From assembly GCA_021780935.1 (NCBI GenBank), contig JAJXXT010000006.1, positions 62,001-126,000 on the forward strand: a stretch of DNA of 64,000 nt. Reading direction: 5' to 3'. The position numbers were made by a program, and so were the translations under genes. Positions 18,285 to 27,203 of this stretch are shown piece by piece; the stretch's first letter is position 1, and each line of letters starts with the position of its first letter. The DNA is from Pseudomonadota bacterium. GTDB taxonomy: Bacteria; Pseudomonadota; Alphaproteobacteria; Acetobacterales; Acetobacteraceae. Under the pieces are notes generated by a model that saw nothing but the letters and a program-made list of their open reading frames with translations, made no database searches and was not told the origin of the DNA.

Positions 18285-18934
18285 CGCCGACCACGGGCCT
18301 CGCCCTGCTCCTGGCGGACGAGTTCGACTCCCGCCCGCCGCCGCCGCCCGATCTCGAGGCGTTGCTCGCCGCCGCGCGAGCCGACGCTCTCACCCAGGCC
18401 CGCGCCGCATGCGATGCCGAGGGCACTCTGGCCCGCCAGGCACTCGCCTCGGCCTGCGCCGATCTTGCCGCCGGGCTCACTGCAGCACTCGCCGCACTTG
18501 ACACAGCGCTCACCGACACCGCGGAGGCACTGGCGGGCTCGATGGTTGCGGCACTCGCGACCGCGCTGCCCGGCTGGCAGCAGCGGCTCGGTACCGGGGC
18601 TTGTGCCGAGGTCGCGACGCGCCTGCTCGCGGCCCTCGGCGAGACGGCGGCGCTGCGCCTGGCCGCAGCACCGCAGGACGCCGCGGAGCTGCGCGCGCTG
18701 CTGCCCGCGGAGATCACGATCGAGCAGGATACGGCGATGGCACCGGGCGCGTTGCGACTGGTCTGGCGCAACGGCCGCGCCCGCCGTGACCCCATGTCGA
18801 TATGGCACGACATCACAACGATCATGACCACCGCGATGGCGCCGCCGGCACAACCAGGCGCCAAGCCCGCCGTCGGCGTTCCACCGGACGGCACCCTCAC
18901 CCACAACTTACCCAGCGACAGCGAGACGGAGTGA
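18281..18934 (+). CDS. fliH: FliH-like flagellar export regulator
   Basis: A 217-residue protein at the fliH position between fliG and fliN. It starts ATGA-overlapping fliG. It has a Pro-rich N-terminus (RPPPPPDLEALLAAARADA), a long Ala-rich helical middle (about 35-125) and a C-terminal part (LRALLPAEITIEQDTAMAPGALRLVWRNG) resembling the ATPase-binding domain of FliH. FliH holds the export ATPase FliI in check; fliI is not in this window. Sequence conservation is weak, so the name rests partly on gene order. Confidence 0.72.
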   Translation: MTPTTGLALLLADEFDSRPPPPPDLEALLAAARADALTQARAACDAEGTLARQALASACADLAAGLTAALAALDTALTDTAEALAGSMVAALATALPGWQQRLGTGACAEVATRLLAALGETAALRLAAAPQDAAELRALLPAEITIEQDTAMAPGALRLVWRNGRARRDPMSIWHDITTIMTTAMAPPAQPGAKPAVGVPPDGTLTHNLPSDSETE

Positions 18935-18938
18935 CGCA

Positions 18939-19262
18939 ATGACCCAGGACCTGCCCCTCGCGGATCTCGGTGAGCCCGGCACCGATCTCGCGCCGGCATC
19001 GTCCCGCGCCGCACGCGACCTCGAAGCGGTTTACGATATTCCGGTCACGGTCAGTGCGGTGCTCGGCCGCGCCACCATGCCGGTGAGCCAGCTGCTCAAG
19101 CTCGGGCGTGGTGCCGTCGTGGAGCTTGACCGCAAGCTCGGCGAGGCAATCGACATCTTCGTCAACAACCGCCTCGTCGCTCGTGGCGAGGTGGTGATGG
19201 TGGACGACACGCGCCTCGGCGTGACGATGACGGAAATCATCAAGACCGAGAAGGGCGGCTAA
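18939..19262 (+). CDS. fliN: Flagellar motor switch protein FliN
   Basis: C-ring protein of 107 aa made of one SpoA-type domain: DIPVTVSAVLGRATMPVSQL, LKLGRGAVVELDRKLGE, DIFVNNRLVARGEVVMVDD. It forms the base of the motor switch with FliM (not seen here) and helps dock the export ATPase complex. ATG is 4 bases after the fliH stop; its own stop is 2 bases before the next start. Length and motifs are normal. Confidence 0.94.
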   Translation: MTQDLPLADLGEPGTDLAPASSRAARDLEAVYDIPVTVSAVLGRATMPVSQLLKLGRGAVVELDRKLGEAIDIFVNNRLVARGEVVMVDDTRLGVTMTEIIKTEKGG

Positions 19263-19264
19263 GG

Positions 19265-20623
19265 ATGCGGGTTCTCGTCCTCGGCTCGCTGGCGACGGAG
19301 CTGGGTGCAGCGGCGGGCATCGTGCGAGCGCGTGGCGGCGGCATCGTCCAGGCTGACACGCCGGAGGCCGCTCTCGCCGCACTACGCCGCGACGGCACCA
19401 TCGGGCTGGTCTTCATCGATCTGGCCCTCGACGTCGCGCGGCTGATCGGAGCCCTGCGGACGGAGCGCATCGGCGTGCCCGTGGTCGCCTGCGCCGTTGC
19501 CGCGCGCGCCGAGGAGGCGGTGGCGGCGGTCCGCGCCGGGGCACGTGAGTTTCTGCCGCTGCCACCCGACCCGGACCTCATCGCCGCGCTGCTCGCCGAG
19601 GCCAGCGGCGATGCCAGCGGCGATGCCACGGCGCCAATCGCGCGTGACCCCGCCATGCTCGCCTGCCTGGCGCGGGCAGAGCAGATCGCGGGCAGCGACG
19701 CCACGGTTCTGATCACCGGCGAGTCCGGCACCGGCAAGGAGGTCCTGGCGCACCACATCCATCGCCACTCCCGCAGGCGTGCGGCACGTATGGTCGCACT
19801 CAACTGTGCCGCCATCCCGGATGCGCTGCTGGAAAGCGAGCTGTTCGGCCACGAGAAGGGTGCGTTCTCCGGCGCGCTGGCCCGGCGCATCGGCAAGTTC
19901 GAGGCGGCCGATGGCGGCACGCTGCTGCTGGACGAGATCGCGGAACTCGACATCCGCCTCCAGGCAAAACTGCTGCGCGTGTTGCAGCAGCGCGAGATCG
20001 ACCGCGTCGGCGGCGAGCAGCCGGTGCGGGTGGATGTGCGCGTTCTCGCGGCGACCAACCGCGATCTGCATGCCGAGGTGGCGGCCGGGCGATTTCGCGA
20101 AGACCTGTTGTTCCGCCTCGACGTGATTGCGCTGCGCATCCCGCCGCTACGCGAACGCCGGCTCGACATAGCACCGCTGGCCAGCCATTTCGCGCGCCGC
20201 TACGCGAGCCTGAACGGCATGCCGGAGCGGGCGTTGTCGCCGGCCGCGATCGAGCGCCTCACCGGTCACACGTGGCGCGGCAACGTCCGCGCGCTGGAAA
20301 ACACGCTGCATCGCGCGGTCCTTCTCGCCCATGGCAGCTCGATCGAGGCGGATGATATCGAGATTTCGGGCGCGGCCCACCACTCCCCGATCGAGCCCGC
20401 CGGCAGCGAGGCTTTTCCGATGTCCGGTCTGTCAGCCCTGGTCGGGCGACGGATGGAGGATGTGGAGCGCGATCTCATTCTCGAAACGTTGAACCGCACC
20501 GAGGGCAACCGCACGCATGCGGCGAGCATGCTCGGAATTTCGATCCGCGCACTGCGCAACAAGCTGCGCGACTACGCGGGCCAGGGCCTCGCGGTGCCAC
20601 CCCCGGCGAGCGGAGTTGCCTGA
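19265..20623 (+). CDS. flbD: Sigma-54-dependent activator of the FlbD type
   Basis: Transcription activator (452 aa) working with sigma-54, here embedded among flagellar genes as in Caulobacter, where FlbD switches on late flagellar genes. An N-terminal receiver-like region (1-110) looks degenerate: one Asp in VFIDLALD and few other acidic-pocket residues. The AAA+ domain has Walker A GESGTGKE at 152-159, GAFSGA at 199-204 and Walker [10 protein letters not shown] at 220-228; the sigma-54 contact loop is GAFSGA instead of the usual GAFTGA. A Fis-type helix-turn-helix closes the protein ([20 protein letters not shown]). No fliX partner gene is seen. Confidence 0.88.
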   Translation: MRVLVLGSLATELGAAAGIVRARGGGIVQADTPEAALAALRRDGTIGLVFIDLALDVARLIGALRTERIGVPVVACAVAARAEEAVAAVRAGAREFLPLPPDPDLIAALLAEASGDASGDATAPIARDPAMLACLARAEQIAGSDATVLITGESGTGKEVLAHHIHRHSRRRAARMVALNCAAIPDALLESELFGHEKGAFSGALARRIGKFEAADGGTLLLDEIAELDIRLQAKLLRVLQQREIDRVGGEQPVRVDVRVLAATNRDLHAEVAAGRFREDLLFRLDVIALRIPPLRERRLDIAPLASHFARRYASLNGMPERALSPAAIERLTGHTWRGNVRALENTLHRAVLLAHGSSIEADDIEISGAAHHSPIEPAGSEAFPMSGLSALVGRRMEDVERDLILETLNRTEGNRTHAASMLGISIRALRNKLRDYAGQGLAVPPPASGVA

Positions 20624-20626
20624 GCG

Positions 20627-22711
20627 GTGTCGGCGAGTCTGCCTACTCCGTTGGTAGAGGTCCTCAAGCCTCATCTCGCGAGTCTGCGCGCCGGGCAGGA
20701 CGTATGGCTGGCCGCCGGTATCGTGGCGCTGCTGAGCGTTCTGGTGCTGCCGCTGCCGCCCTTCGTCCTCGATCTCGGCCTGTCGCTGTCCATCACCAGC
20801 TCCATCCTGGTGCTCATGGTCGCGGTGTTCCTGGTCCGCCCGCTCGACTTCTCAAGTTTTCCGACGCTGCTGCTGCTGACGACGCTGATGCGCCTGGCGC
20901 TCGATGTCGCGACCACGCGTCTCATTCTCTCGCGCGGCGATCGGGGGCCGCATGCGGCGGGCGAAGTGGTGGCCGCCTTCGGCGGCTTCCTGATGGGCGG
21001 CGACGTCATCATCGGGCTGATCGTCTTCGCGATCCTGCTGGTGGTCAACTTCATTGTCATCACGAAAGGTTCCGGACGCATCGCGGAGGTTGCGGCACGG
21101 TTCAGTCTCGATGCGATGCCCGGCAAGCAGATGGCGATCGACGCCGATCTCTCCGCCGGCACGATCGACGAAAAGACCGCACGCCGCCGCCGCCGCGAGC
21201 TGGAGGCGGAGAGCGGCTTCTACGGCGCGATGGATGGTGCCGCGAAATTCGTCCGTGGTGACGCCATCGCCGCGCTGATCATCACCTCGATCAACATTTT
21301 CGCCGGGCTGGCGATCGGCCTGCTGCAACACGGCATGTCGTTCTCGGCAGCGGCGCGCACGTACACCACGCTCACCATCGGTGACGGACTGGTCAGCCAG
21401 ATTCCAGCCCTGCTGGTCTCCACCGCCGCCGGCATCGTCGTCACCAAGGGCTCAACGGAGGGCACCGCAGACAAGGCATTGGCGCAGCAACTCGGTGGCA
21501 GCGCCCGCCCGCTGGCCATGGCAGCGGCGGCGGCGGCCATTCTCGCCGCTCTGCCCGGGCTGCCGGCGTTTCCGTTCCTGACCCTGGCGGGGCTTGCCAG
21601 TGCCGCCGCCTGGCATCGCCGCCAGCACCCCGCCGATGCCGCGCCCGCCACCGCCACCGCGACCACCGTCCCCACAGAGCCACCGATCGGTGAGACGCTG
21701 CGGATTGACATGATCCGGTTAGAGCTCGGCTACGGGCTGCTGGCGCTGGCCGGTGGGGACTCACCGCGCCTGACCGAGCAGATCAAGGGCCTGCGCCGCA
21801 GCATCGCGATCGAATTCGGCTACGTGCTGCCGCCCGTGCGAATCCAGGACAACATGGAGCTTGCGGCTGACACCTATGTGGTGCGCATCAAGGAGATCGA
21901 GGCCGGGCGTGCCGTTTTGCGGCCGACACAAATGCTGGCCATGCACCCCAAAGGGGGCAAGATCGACCTGCCGGGTGAGGTGACGACGGAACCCGCCTTT
22001 GGTTTGGCGGCCGTCTGGATCCAGCCGGCAACGCGCGAGGCCGCGATGCTGCGCGGCTGCACCGTGGTGGACCCGGCAAGCGTGCTCGCCACGCACCTCA
22101 CCGAGATCGTCAAGCAGAGCATGGCGGAGCTGCTCTCCTTCGCCGAGACGCAGAAGCTGCTTGATGAACTGCCGCGGGAACATCAGAAGCTGGTGGCCGA
22201 TCTGGTGCCCGCGCAGATCAACATCGGCGGCATCCAGCGCGTGCTGCAGGCGCTCCTGGCCGAGCGTGTTTCCATCCGCGATCTGCCGACCATCCTCGAG
22301 GGCATCCAGGAGGCGCTGGCCGGCGGCGCGCGCGGCATCGCCGCCATCGCCGGCACCGTGCGGGCCGGCCTGGCCCGCCAGATTTCGGAGGCAAACACCG
22401 GGCCCGCCGGCTACATCCCCATCGTGACGCTGGGTGCGGAGTGGGAGGCGGATTTCGCCGACTCACTGATTGGCCCGGTGGAGGACCGGCAACTGGCGAT
22501 GGCGCCCTCGCGTTTGACCGCCTTTATGCAGCGGTTGCGTACGGTGCTGGACGCGGCCGCCGAGGCCGGCGAGCATCCGGTGCTGGTGGCGAGCGGCGGC
22601 ATCCGTTTCCATCTGCGCGCGATCGTCGAGCGCGTGCGGCCCACCACCGCGGTGCTGGCGCAGGCCGAGATCAGCCCGCGCGCGCGCATCCGCACTGTCG
22701 CGACGATCTAG
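20627..22711 (+). CDS. flhA: Flagellar export gate protein FlhA
   Basis: Membrane component (694 aa) of the flagellar type III export gate. The first 330 residues hold about eight transmembrane segments and the FHIPEP-family signature RFSLDAMPGKQMAIDADL; the rest is the cytoplasmic domain that docks chaperone-substrate complexes (IRLELGYGLLALAG, then FGLAAVWIQPATREAAMLRG, and the conserved ISRALVLSQ-like region near REHQKLVADLVPAQINIGGIQ). GTG start 3 bases after the flbD stop. Length is normal. Partners FlhB and FliPQR are not in the window. Confidence 0.95.
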   Translation: MSASLPTPLVEVLKPHLASLRAGQDVWLAAGIVALLSVLVLPLPPFVLDLGLSLSITSSILVLMVAVFLVRPLDFSSFPTLLLLTTLMRLALDVATTRLILSRGDRGPHAAGEVVAAFGGFLMGGDVIIGLIVFAILLVVNFIVITKGSGRIAEVAARFSLDAMPGKQMAIDADLSAGTIDEKTARRRRRELEAESGFYGAMDGAAKFVRGDAIAALIITSINIFAGLAIGLLQHGMSFSAAARTYTTLTIGDGLVSQIPALLVSTAAGIVVTKGSTEGTADKALAQQLGGSARPLAMAAAAAAILAALPGLPAFPFLTLAGLASAAAWHRRQHPADAAPATATATTVPTEPPIGETLRIDMIRLELGYGLLALAGGDSPRLTEQIKGLRRSIAIEFGYVLPPVRIQDNMELAADTYVVRIKEIEAGRAVLRPTQMLAMHPKGGKIDLPGEVTTEPAFGLAAVWIQPATREAAMLRGCTVVDPASVLATHLTEIVKQSMAELLSFAETQKLLDELPREHQKLVADLVPAQINIGGIQRVLQALLAERVSIRDLPTILEGIQEALAGGARGIAAIAGTVRAGLARQISEANTGPAGYIPIVTLGAEWEADFADSLIGPVEDRQLAMAPSRLTAFMQRLRTVLDAAAEAGEHPVLVASGGIRFHLRAIVERVRPTTAVLAQAEISPRARIRTVATI

Positions 22712-22750
22712 CCCCATGCCCGCCCCGAACCACTCCACGGCGCCAGCCGC

Positions 22751-23551
22751 ATGAAACTGCGCATGTTCACCGGTCCCGACACGGCGGCCGCGATCGCGGC
22801 GGCGCGCGCGGCGCTCGGGCCCGAGGCGCTGGTGCTCGACCAGCGCCGGGTTCCCGCTGGCGTCGAGATCACCGCTGCCGTCGAGCGCGCGCCCGACGAT
22901 GCGCCACCGCCCGATGAGGTTCTCGCGCATCACGGCGTACCGGAGCCGCTGGCACGTATCCTCGCCAGATCTCCTCTGGCGCTGCCCTCGCGGCTGCGAT
23001 TCGGTACGATTCCGGAAGGTCCTCTGATGCTGGTGGGCCCGCCCGGCGCCGGCAAGACACTGGCCACCATCCGTCTCGCGACCGCCACCCTGCTCGCCGG
23101 GCAGACGCCCTCTGTGGCCAGCGCCGATGCGCGCCGCGCCGGTGACGAGCTTGGTGCGCTGCTCGCCGTGCTCGGCCTCGCCCAGCACCCCGATCCGTTG
23201 ACGGCAAACCTCGTTGACACCGCGGGGATCGACATTTTCGACCGGGACTCCCATGGTGAATTGCCGCCCGGCGATGGCGCACGCGTGCTCGTGCTGCCGG
23301 CCGATCTCGACCCGATGGCCGCCGCCGAGACGGCCACCGCCTGGCGCGCCAGCGGCTGCACGCATCTGATCGCGACCCGCCTCGACCTTGCACCACGCCT
23401 CGGTGGGCTGCTCGCCGCCGCCGATACCGGGCTCGTGCTCACGCTCGCGAGCCTGTCGCCCGCGGCCGGGGCTGCGATGGTACCGCTCACGGCAGCATTT
23501 CTTGCCCGCCGCCTGGCGCGCCCACCAACGAGAAGGCATATCGATGCATAA
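22751..23551 (+). CDS. flhF: FlhF-like SRP-type GTPase, short and divergent
   Basis: FlhF places flagella at the right cell site. This version has 266 aa, well below the usual 360-450. The N-terminus matches FlhF (MKLRMFTGPDTAAAIAAARAALGPEALVL), the long basic linker is nearly absent, and the GTPase domain begins near residue 90: G1 GPPGAGKT at 96-103, SADARRAGDELGAL in place of DTYRIGA-type G2, G3 DTAG at 156-159 with Ile instead of the usual Arg after it, and G4 TRLD at 209-212. GTP binding looks possible, hydrolysis doubtful. It sits 39 bases after flhA and overlaps flhG by 8 bases. Confidence 0.8.
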   Translation: MKLRMFTGPDTAAAIAAARAALGPEALVLDQRRVPAGVEITAAVERAPDDAPPPDEVLAHHGVPEPLARILARSPLALPSRLRFGTIPEGPLMLVGPPGAGKTLATIRLATATLLAGQTPSVASADARRAGDELGALLAVLGLAQHPDPLTANLVDTAGIDIFDRDSHGELPPGDGARVLVLPADLDPMAAAETATAWRASGCTHLIATRLDLAPRLGGLLAAADTGLVLTLASLSPAAGAAMVPLTAAFLARRLARPPTRRHIDA

Positions 23552-24335
23552 TAATAACAATATTGTCGCCATCGCCTCGGGCAAGGGCGGGGTTGGAAAG
23601 ACCTGGTTCGCGATTGCGCTGGCACGCGCGCTGGCCGGCACCGGCCACCGGGTGCTGCTGTTCGACGGCGATCTGGGGCTGGCCAATATCGACGTTCAGC
23701 TCGGCCTGCATCCGCGTCACGACATCGCTGACATTCTGGCCGGGCGGGTGGCGCCGGAGGACGCGGTGCTGCGCCACGAGGGGGGGTTCGACATCCTTGC
23801 CGGCCGCTCGGGCAACGCGGCGCTGGCATCGCTGCCGGAGACGATGCTGACGGCCCTCGCCACCATCCCCGGCCTTATCGGGGTTCATTATGATATCGTT
23901 CTGTTAGATCTCGCCGCTGGGGTGGACGCGACGATGCGCAGGCTCGCGGCGGTGGCGGGTGGAATGCTGCTGCTCGCGACCGCGGAGCCGACGAGCCTGA
24001 CCGATGCCTACGCAGTGTTGAAGCGGCTCGCGCGCGAGTGCCCCGCGCTGGAGCCGGCGTTCGTCGTCAACATGGCGGGCAGCGTCGCCGCCGGGCGGGC
24101 GACGCACGCAACACTGGCGCGCGCCGCGGCGCAGTTTCTCGGCCGAACGCCAAAGCTTGCCGGCATTATCCGCCGCGATCCCGCGGTGCCGGCGGCGATC
24201 CGTCGCCAGAGCCTGCCGCCGCCGGGCTCGCCCGCGTGCGAGGACGCGGCGGCGCTGGCCAATGCCTGGTTTGGCGCGCCGCAGCCGGTCGCGCGATCAG
24301 GCCGGCGGCAGGAAATCCACCTCGCAGGTGGCTGA
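23544..24335 (+). CDS. flhG: FlhG/FleN-like MinD-type ATPase (flagellar number control)
   Basis: ParA/MinD-family ATPase of 263 aa that with FlhF controls flagellar number. Deviant Walker A KGGVGKT at 14-20, DGDLGLANIDVQLGL at 41-55 as in MinD/FlhG, Walker B-like LLDLAAG near 120-126. ATG 23544 is chosen over an upstream frame start because it puts the P-loop at the usual distance from the N-terminus. The first residues are MHNNNN, encoded by an AT-rich stretch that stands out in this DNA. The amphipathic membrane-targeting helix of MinD is not evident at the C-terminus. Its last 39 bases overlap the cupin gene on the other strand. Confidence 0.87.
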   Translation: MHNNNNIVAIASGKGGVGKTWFAIALARALAGTGHRVLLFDGDLGLANIDVQLGLHPRHDIADILAGRVAPEDAVLRHEGGFDILAGRSGNAALASLPETMLTALATIPGLIGVHYDIVLLDLAAGVDATMRRLAAVAGGMLLLATAEPTSLTDAYAVLKRLARECPALEPAFVVNMAGSVAAGRATHATLARAAAQFLGRTPKLAGIIRRDPAVPAAIRRQSLPPPGSPACEDAAALANAWFGAPQPVARSGRRQEIHLAGG

Positions 24336-24737
24336 GATGCGCACCACCTCCGCGGGGTCCGACAGGTTGTTGAGGCGTGTGAACAGCTCGTGCAGCTTGC
24401 GGGCCGGAGAGACCCAGAACAGCGCGCGGACGGTCTGCAAGCCGACATTCTTGTAGCCGTGCGGAATGCCGCGCGGCATGCGCACCATGGCACCGGTGCC
24501 GGCGCGATGAAGGCTGCCGGCCAGGGTGAGTTCCATCTCGCCGCGCAGGATATAGATGAACTCGTCCTGCGTGGGGTGGATGTGTGGCGGAACAAAGGTT
24601 CCGGGCTCGCCCATCACCTCAAAGGCGAAGGATGCATCGCAGCTTTCCTTGGGGTGATAGGTTTGTCCCAGGATGTTCCAGACCACGCCGCCATCGCCCT
24701 CGCCGGCCGGCGTGATGCCGGGGTTGAGCTCTGCCAT
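24297..24737 (-). CDS. Cupin-domain protein
   Basis: Small beta-barrel protein (146 aa) with the two cupin motifs: motif 1 PPHIHPTQDEFIYILRGEMEL (His, His, Glu ligands) and motif 2 MPRGIPHGYKNVG (His). The metal site is complete, so it may be a dioxygenase, isomerase or ligand-binding protein. ATG 24737 has GGGAGAAC just before it; longer frames run into the upstream ABC gene region and are ignored. It lies 92 bases downstream of the branched-chain-type ATPase on the same strand and is probably the last gene of that operon. Exact reaction unknown. Confidence 0.85.
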   Translation of the reverse strand: MAELNPGITPAGEGDGGVVWNILGQTYHPKESCDASFAFEVMGEPGTFVPPHIHPTQDEFIYILRGEMELTLAGSLHRAGTGAMVRMPRGIPHGYKNVGLQTVRALFWVSPARKLHELFTRLNNLSDPAEVVRISATCEVDFLPPA

Positions 24738-24829
24738 GTTGTTCTCCCTTTTGTTCCGGCGTGCAGAATAGCAGCGCAACCCATTTTGGCGAGGCGGCGG
24801 CGCCCGCCGAGCGGGCCATGCAACACGCG

Positions 24830-25519
24830 TCACAGATGCAGATACCGCCCCAGCACCCCTGGCGCCGCCTCCAGCGCCATGCCGTCGCCGGCCCAGACCG
24901 TGCGCCCCTTCTCGATCACCACATGCCGGTCCGCGAGGCGGCGCAGGGCCTCCAGCGTCTTGTCGATCACCAGGATGCCGAGCCCGGATTGCTTCAGTGT
25001 CCGCAGCACCGCCCAGATTTCGTTGCGGATCAGCGGTGCGAGGCCCTCCGTCGCCTCGTCGAGGATCAGCAGCCGCGGGTTGGTCATCAGCGCGCGCCCG
25101 ATCGCCAGCATCTGCTGCTCGCCACCGGACAGCAGCCTGCCGGCGTGGCGCCGCCGCTCGGCGAGGCGAGGGAACAGCGACTCCACCCGTGCGCGCGTCC
25201 AAGGGCCCGGCCGGGCGGTGGCGAGCAGGTTTTCCTCGACGCTGAGAGTGGGGAAAATCTGCCGCCCCTCCGGCACCAGGCCGAGCCCGGCGCGCGCGAT
25301 GGCGAAGGGCGGCATGGCGCCGAGGTCGCGCCCGTCGAGCAGCAGCCGCCCGCCACGGCGTGGCAACATTCCCATCAGCGTGCGCACCGTGGTGGTCTTG
25401 CCCATGCCGTTACGGCCGAGCAGGCTCACCACCTCGCCCTCGGCGAGGTCGAGCGAGATGCCGAACAGCACCTGCGTCTCGCCATAGCCGCCTTCGAGAT
25501 CTTCGACGCGCAGGTGCAT
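24830..25519 (-). CDS. livF: Branched-chain amino acid-type ABC ATP-binding protein (LivF family)
   Basis: Cytoplasmic ATPase of 229 aa. Walker A GRNGMGKTT at 35-43, signature LSGGEQQMLAIGRAL, Walker B LLILDEATEGLAP, and the LivF-specific GLGLVPEGRQIFPTLSVEENL. It starts 3 bases after the livG stop. Systems of this family carry branched-chain amino acids, amides, urea or aromatic and short organic acids, so the gene symbol denotes family only. Confidence 0.92.
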   Translation of the reverse strand: MHLRVEDLEGGYGETQVLFGISLDLAEGEVVSLLGRNGMGKTTTVRTLMGMLPRRGGRLLLDGRDLGAMPPFAIARAGLGLVPEGRQIFPTLSVEENLLATARPGPWTRARVESLFPRLAERRRHAGRLLSGGEQQMLAIGRALMTNPRLLILDEATEGLAPLIRNEIWAVLRTLKQSGLGILVIDKTLEALRRLADRHVVIEKGRTVWAGDGMALEAAPGVLGRYLHL

Positions 25520-25522
25520 GCT

Positions 25523-26269
25523 CTAGAAATCCTCCCCGAGATAGGCCGCCCGCACCGCCTCGTCGGCACGCACCTCGTCCGGTCGGCCGCTGGCGATCAC
25601 GCGGCCCTCCGCCAGCACCGTCAGCCGGTCGGCGAGCGCGAACACCGCCTCCATGTCGTGCTCGACGAGCAGGATCGCAGCCCCGCCCTTCATGCCCCGC
25701 AACAGGGCGATGAGGCGGCGCGCCTCCTCCGGCCCGCTGCCGGCAAGCGGCTCATCGAGCAGCATCGCGACGGGGTCGGCGGCCACCGCCATCGCGAGCT
25801 CGAGCTGGCGTTTCTCGCCATGGCTCAGCCGGCCGGCGAAGCGATCGGCGCGATCGGCGATCTCCATGCGCTCCAGCGCCGCCATGCCGCAGCGGTTCGC
25901 CACCGCATCACCATCGGCGCGGCCCCACGGGCGCATCGCCCGACCCGCGCGCGCCTGCGCCGAAAGTGCCACGTTCTCAAGCACGGAAAGCTCCGGCAGC
26001 ACGGAGGTGATCTGGAAGCTGCGGACCAGCCCCGCGCGGGCCCGCGCCTGGGGGCTCGCGCGGGTGATGTCGCGGCCGCACAGCCGGATCTGGCCGCGGT
26101 CGGGCCGCAGCACGCCCGAGAGCTGGTGGATCAGCGTCGTCTTGCCGGCGCCGTTGGGCCCGATGACGGCGTGCACCTCGCCCGCCGCGAGACTGAGCGA
26201 GACCTCGCGCGTCACCTGCAGCGCGCCGAAGCTCTTGCTCAGGCCCACGGCTTCGAGCACCTCAGCCAC
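25523..26269 (-). CDS. livG: Branched-chain amino acid-type ABC ATP-binding protein (LivG family)
   Basis: Partner ATPase of 248 aa. Walker A GPNGAGKTT at 37-45, signature LSHGEKRQLELAMAV (Ser-His-Gly-Glu as typical of LivG), Walker B AMLLDEPLAGSGPEE and H-loop VEHDMEAVF. It begins inside the end of livM (8-base overlap) and is followed directly by livF. With livH, livM and the binding protein upstream it makes a complete importer. Confidence 0.92.
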   Translation of the reverse strand: MAEVLEAVGLSKSFGALQVTREVSLSLAAGEVHAVIGPNGAGKTTLIHQLSGVLRPDRGQIRLCGRDITRASPQARARAGLVRSFQITSVLPELSVLENVALSAQARAGRAMRPWGRADGDAVANRCGMAALERMEIADRADRFAGRLSHGEKRQLELAMAVAADPVAMLLDEPLAGSGPEEARRLIALLRGMKGGAAILLVEHDMEAVFALADRLTVLAEGRVIASGRPDEVRADEAVRAAYLGEDF

Positions 26270-27203
26270 GGCGCGACCCGATACTCGCGAGCCCGCCGCG
26301 CAGCCCGAGTGCGGCCAGAATCAGCACCGGGCCGAAGATCAGCGGCCAGTGCCCGGTGAAGCGACCCAGCCCTTCCTCCAGCAGCACCACGACACCGGCG
26401 CCGAGCACCGCCCCCGAGAGCGAGCCTGCGCCACCCAGCAGCACCATCACCATCAGTTCCGCCGAGCGCTGCCAGGCGCCATAGGCGGGGGAAATGAAAT
26501 CAGCCTCGTTGGCGAGCAGCACGCCGGCGACGGCCGCGATCAGGGAAGCGACCAGCATCGCGCCGAGCCGCACCCGCAGCGGGTCGATCCCCATCGCCTG
26601 CGCCCGCTGCTCGTTCTGCCGCAGTGCCACGAGCGACCGGCCGAACGGGGTTGCCAGCAGCGCACGACACAGCAGATAGCTCGCGACCAGCACCACCAGC
26701 GCCGAGAGGTAGAAGGGCAGCCCGTCGCGCAGCACCCGGATGCCGAACAGGCGGGTGCGGCTGCCCAGCGGATAGCCATCGTTGCCGCCATAGTCGGAAA
26801 GCGATCCGGTGGCGAAATATACCATCTGCGCGAAGGCCAGCGTGATCATGATGAAATTGACCCCGCGCGTGCGCAGCGCGATGACGCCGGTGAGCAGCGC
26901 GTAGACCCCGGCCAGCGCGAAGGCCAGCGCCAGCACCGCCGGCAGGGAATCGACCCCCGCCTTGTCGAGCGCCGCCACGGCATAGGCTCCCAGCAGCAGC
27001 GGCGCCGCATGGCCGAAGCTGACCAGGCCGCCGGCGCCGAGAATGAGGTCGAGCGAGACCGCCGCGGTCGCGAACACCATGATGCGGGCACCGAGCAGCA
27101 TCGCATAGCCGGCGTTGTGCCCAAGCGGCAGCAGCGGGATCGCCAGGAAGGCTGCCAGCAGCGCGAGCGGCAGGCGCCAGCTGCGTAGGAACGCGCCGCT
27201 CAT
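26262..27203 (-). CDS. livM: Branched-chain amino acid-type ABC permease (LivM family)
   Basis: Inner-membrane permease of 313 aa with about nine hydrophobic segments and the LivM landmarks LDLILGAGGLVSFGHAAPLLLGAYA near residue 50, ALRTRGVNFIMITLAFAQM around 110, and LRQNEQRAQAMGIDPLRVRLGAM around 195, the cytoplasmic loop that contacts LivG/F. Its start overlaps the livH stop by 4 bases. Length is normal. Confidence 0.92.
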   Translation of the reverse strand: MSGAFLRSWRLPLALLAAFLAIPLLPLGHNAGYAMLLGARIMVFATAAVSLDLILGAGGLVSFGHAAPLLLGAYAVAALDKAGVDSLPAVLALAFALAGVYALLTGVIALRTRGVNFIMITLAFAQMVYFATGSLSDYGGNDGYPLGSRTRLFGIRVLRDGLPFYLSALVVLVASYLLCRALLATPFGRSLVALRQNEQRAQAMGIDPLRVRLGAMLVASLIAAVAGVLLANEADFISPAYGAWQRSAELMVMVLLGGAGSLSGAVLGAGVVVLLEEGLGRFTGHWPLIFGPVLILAALGLRGGLASIGSRRG

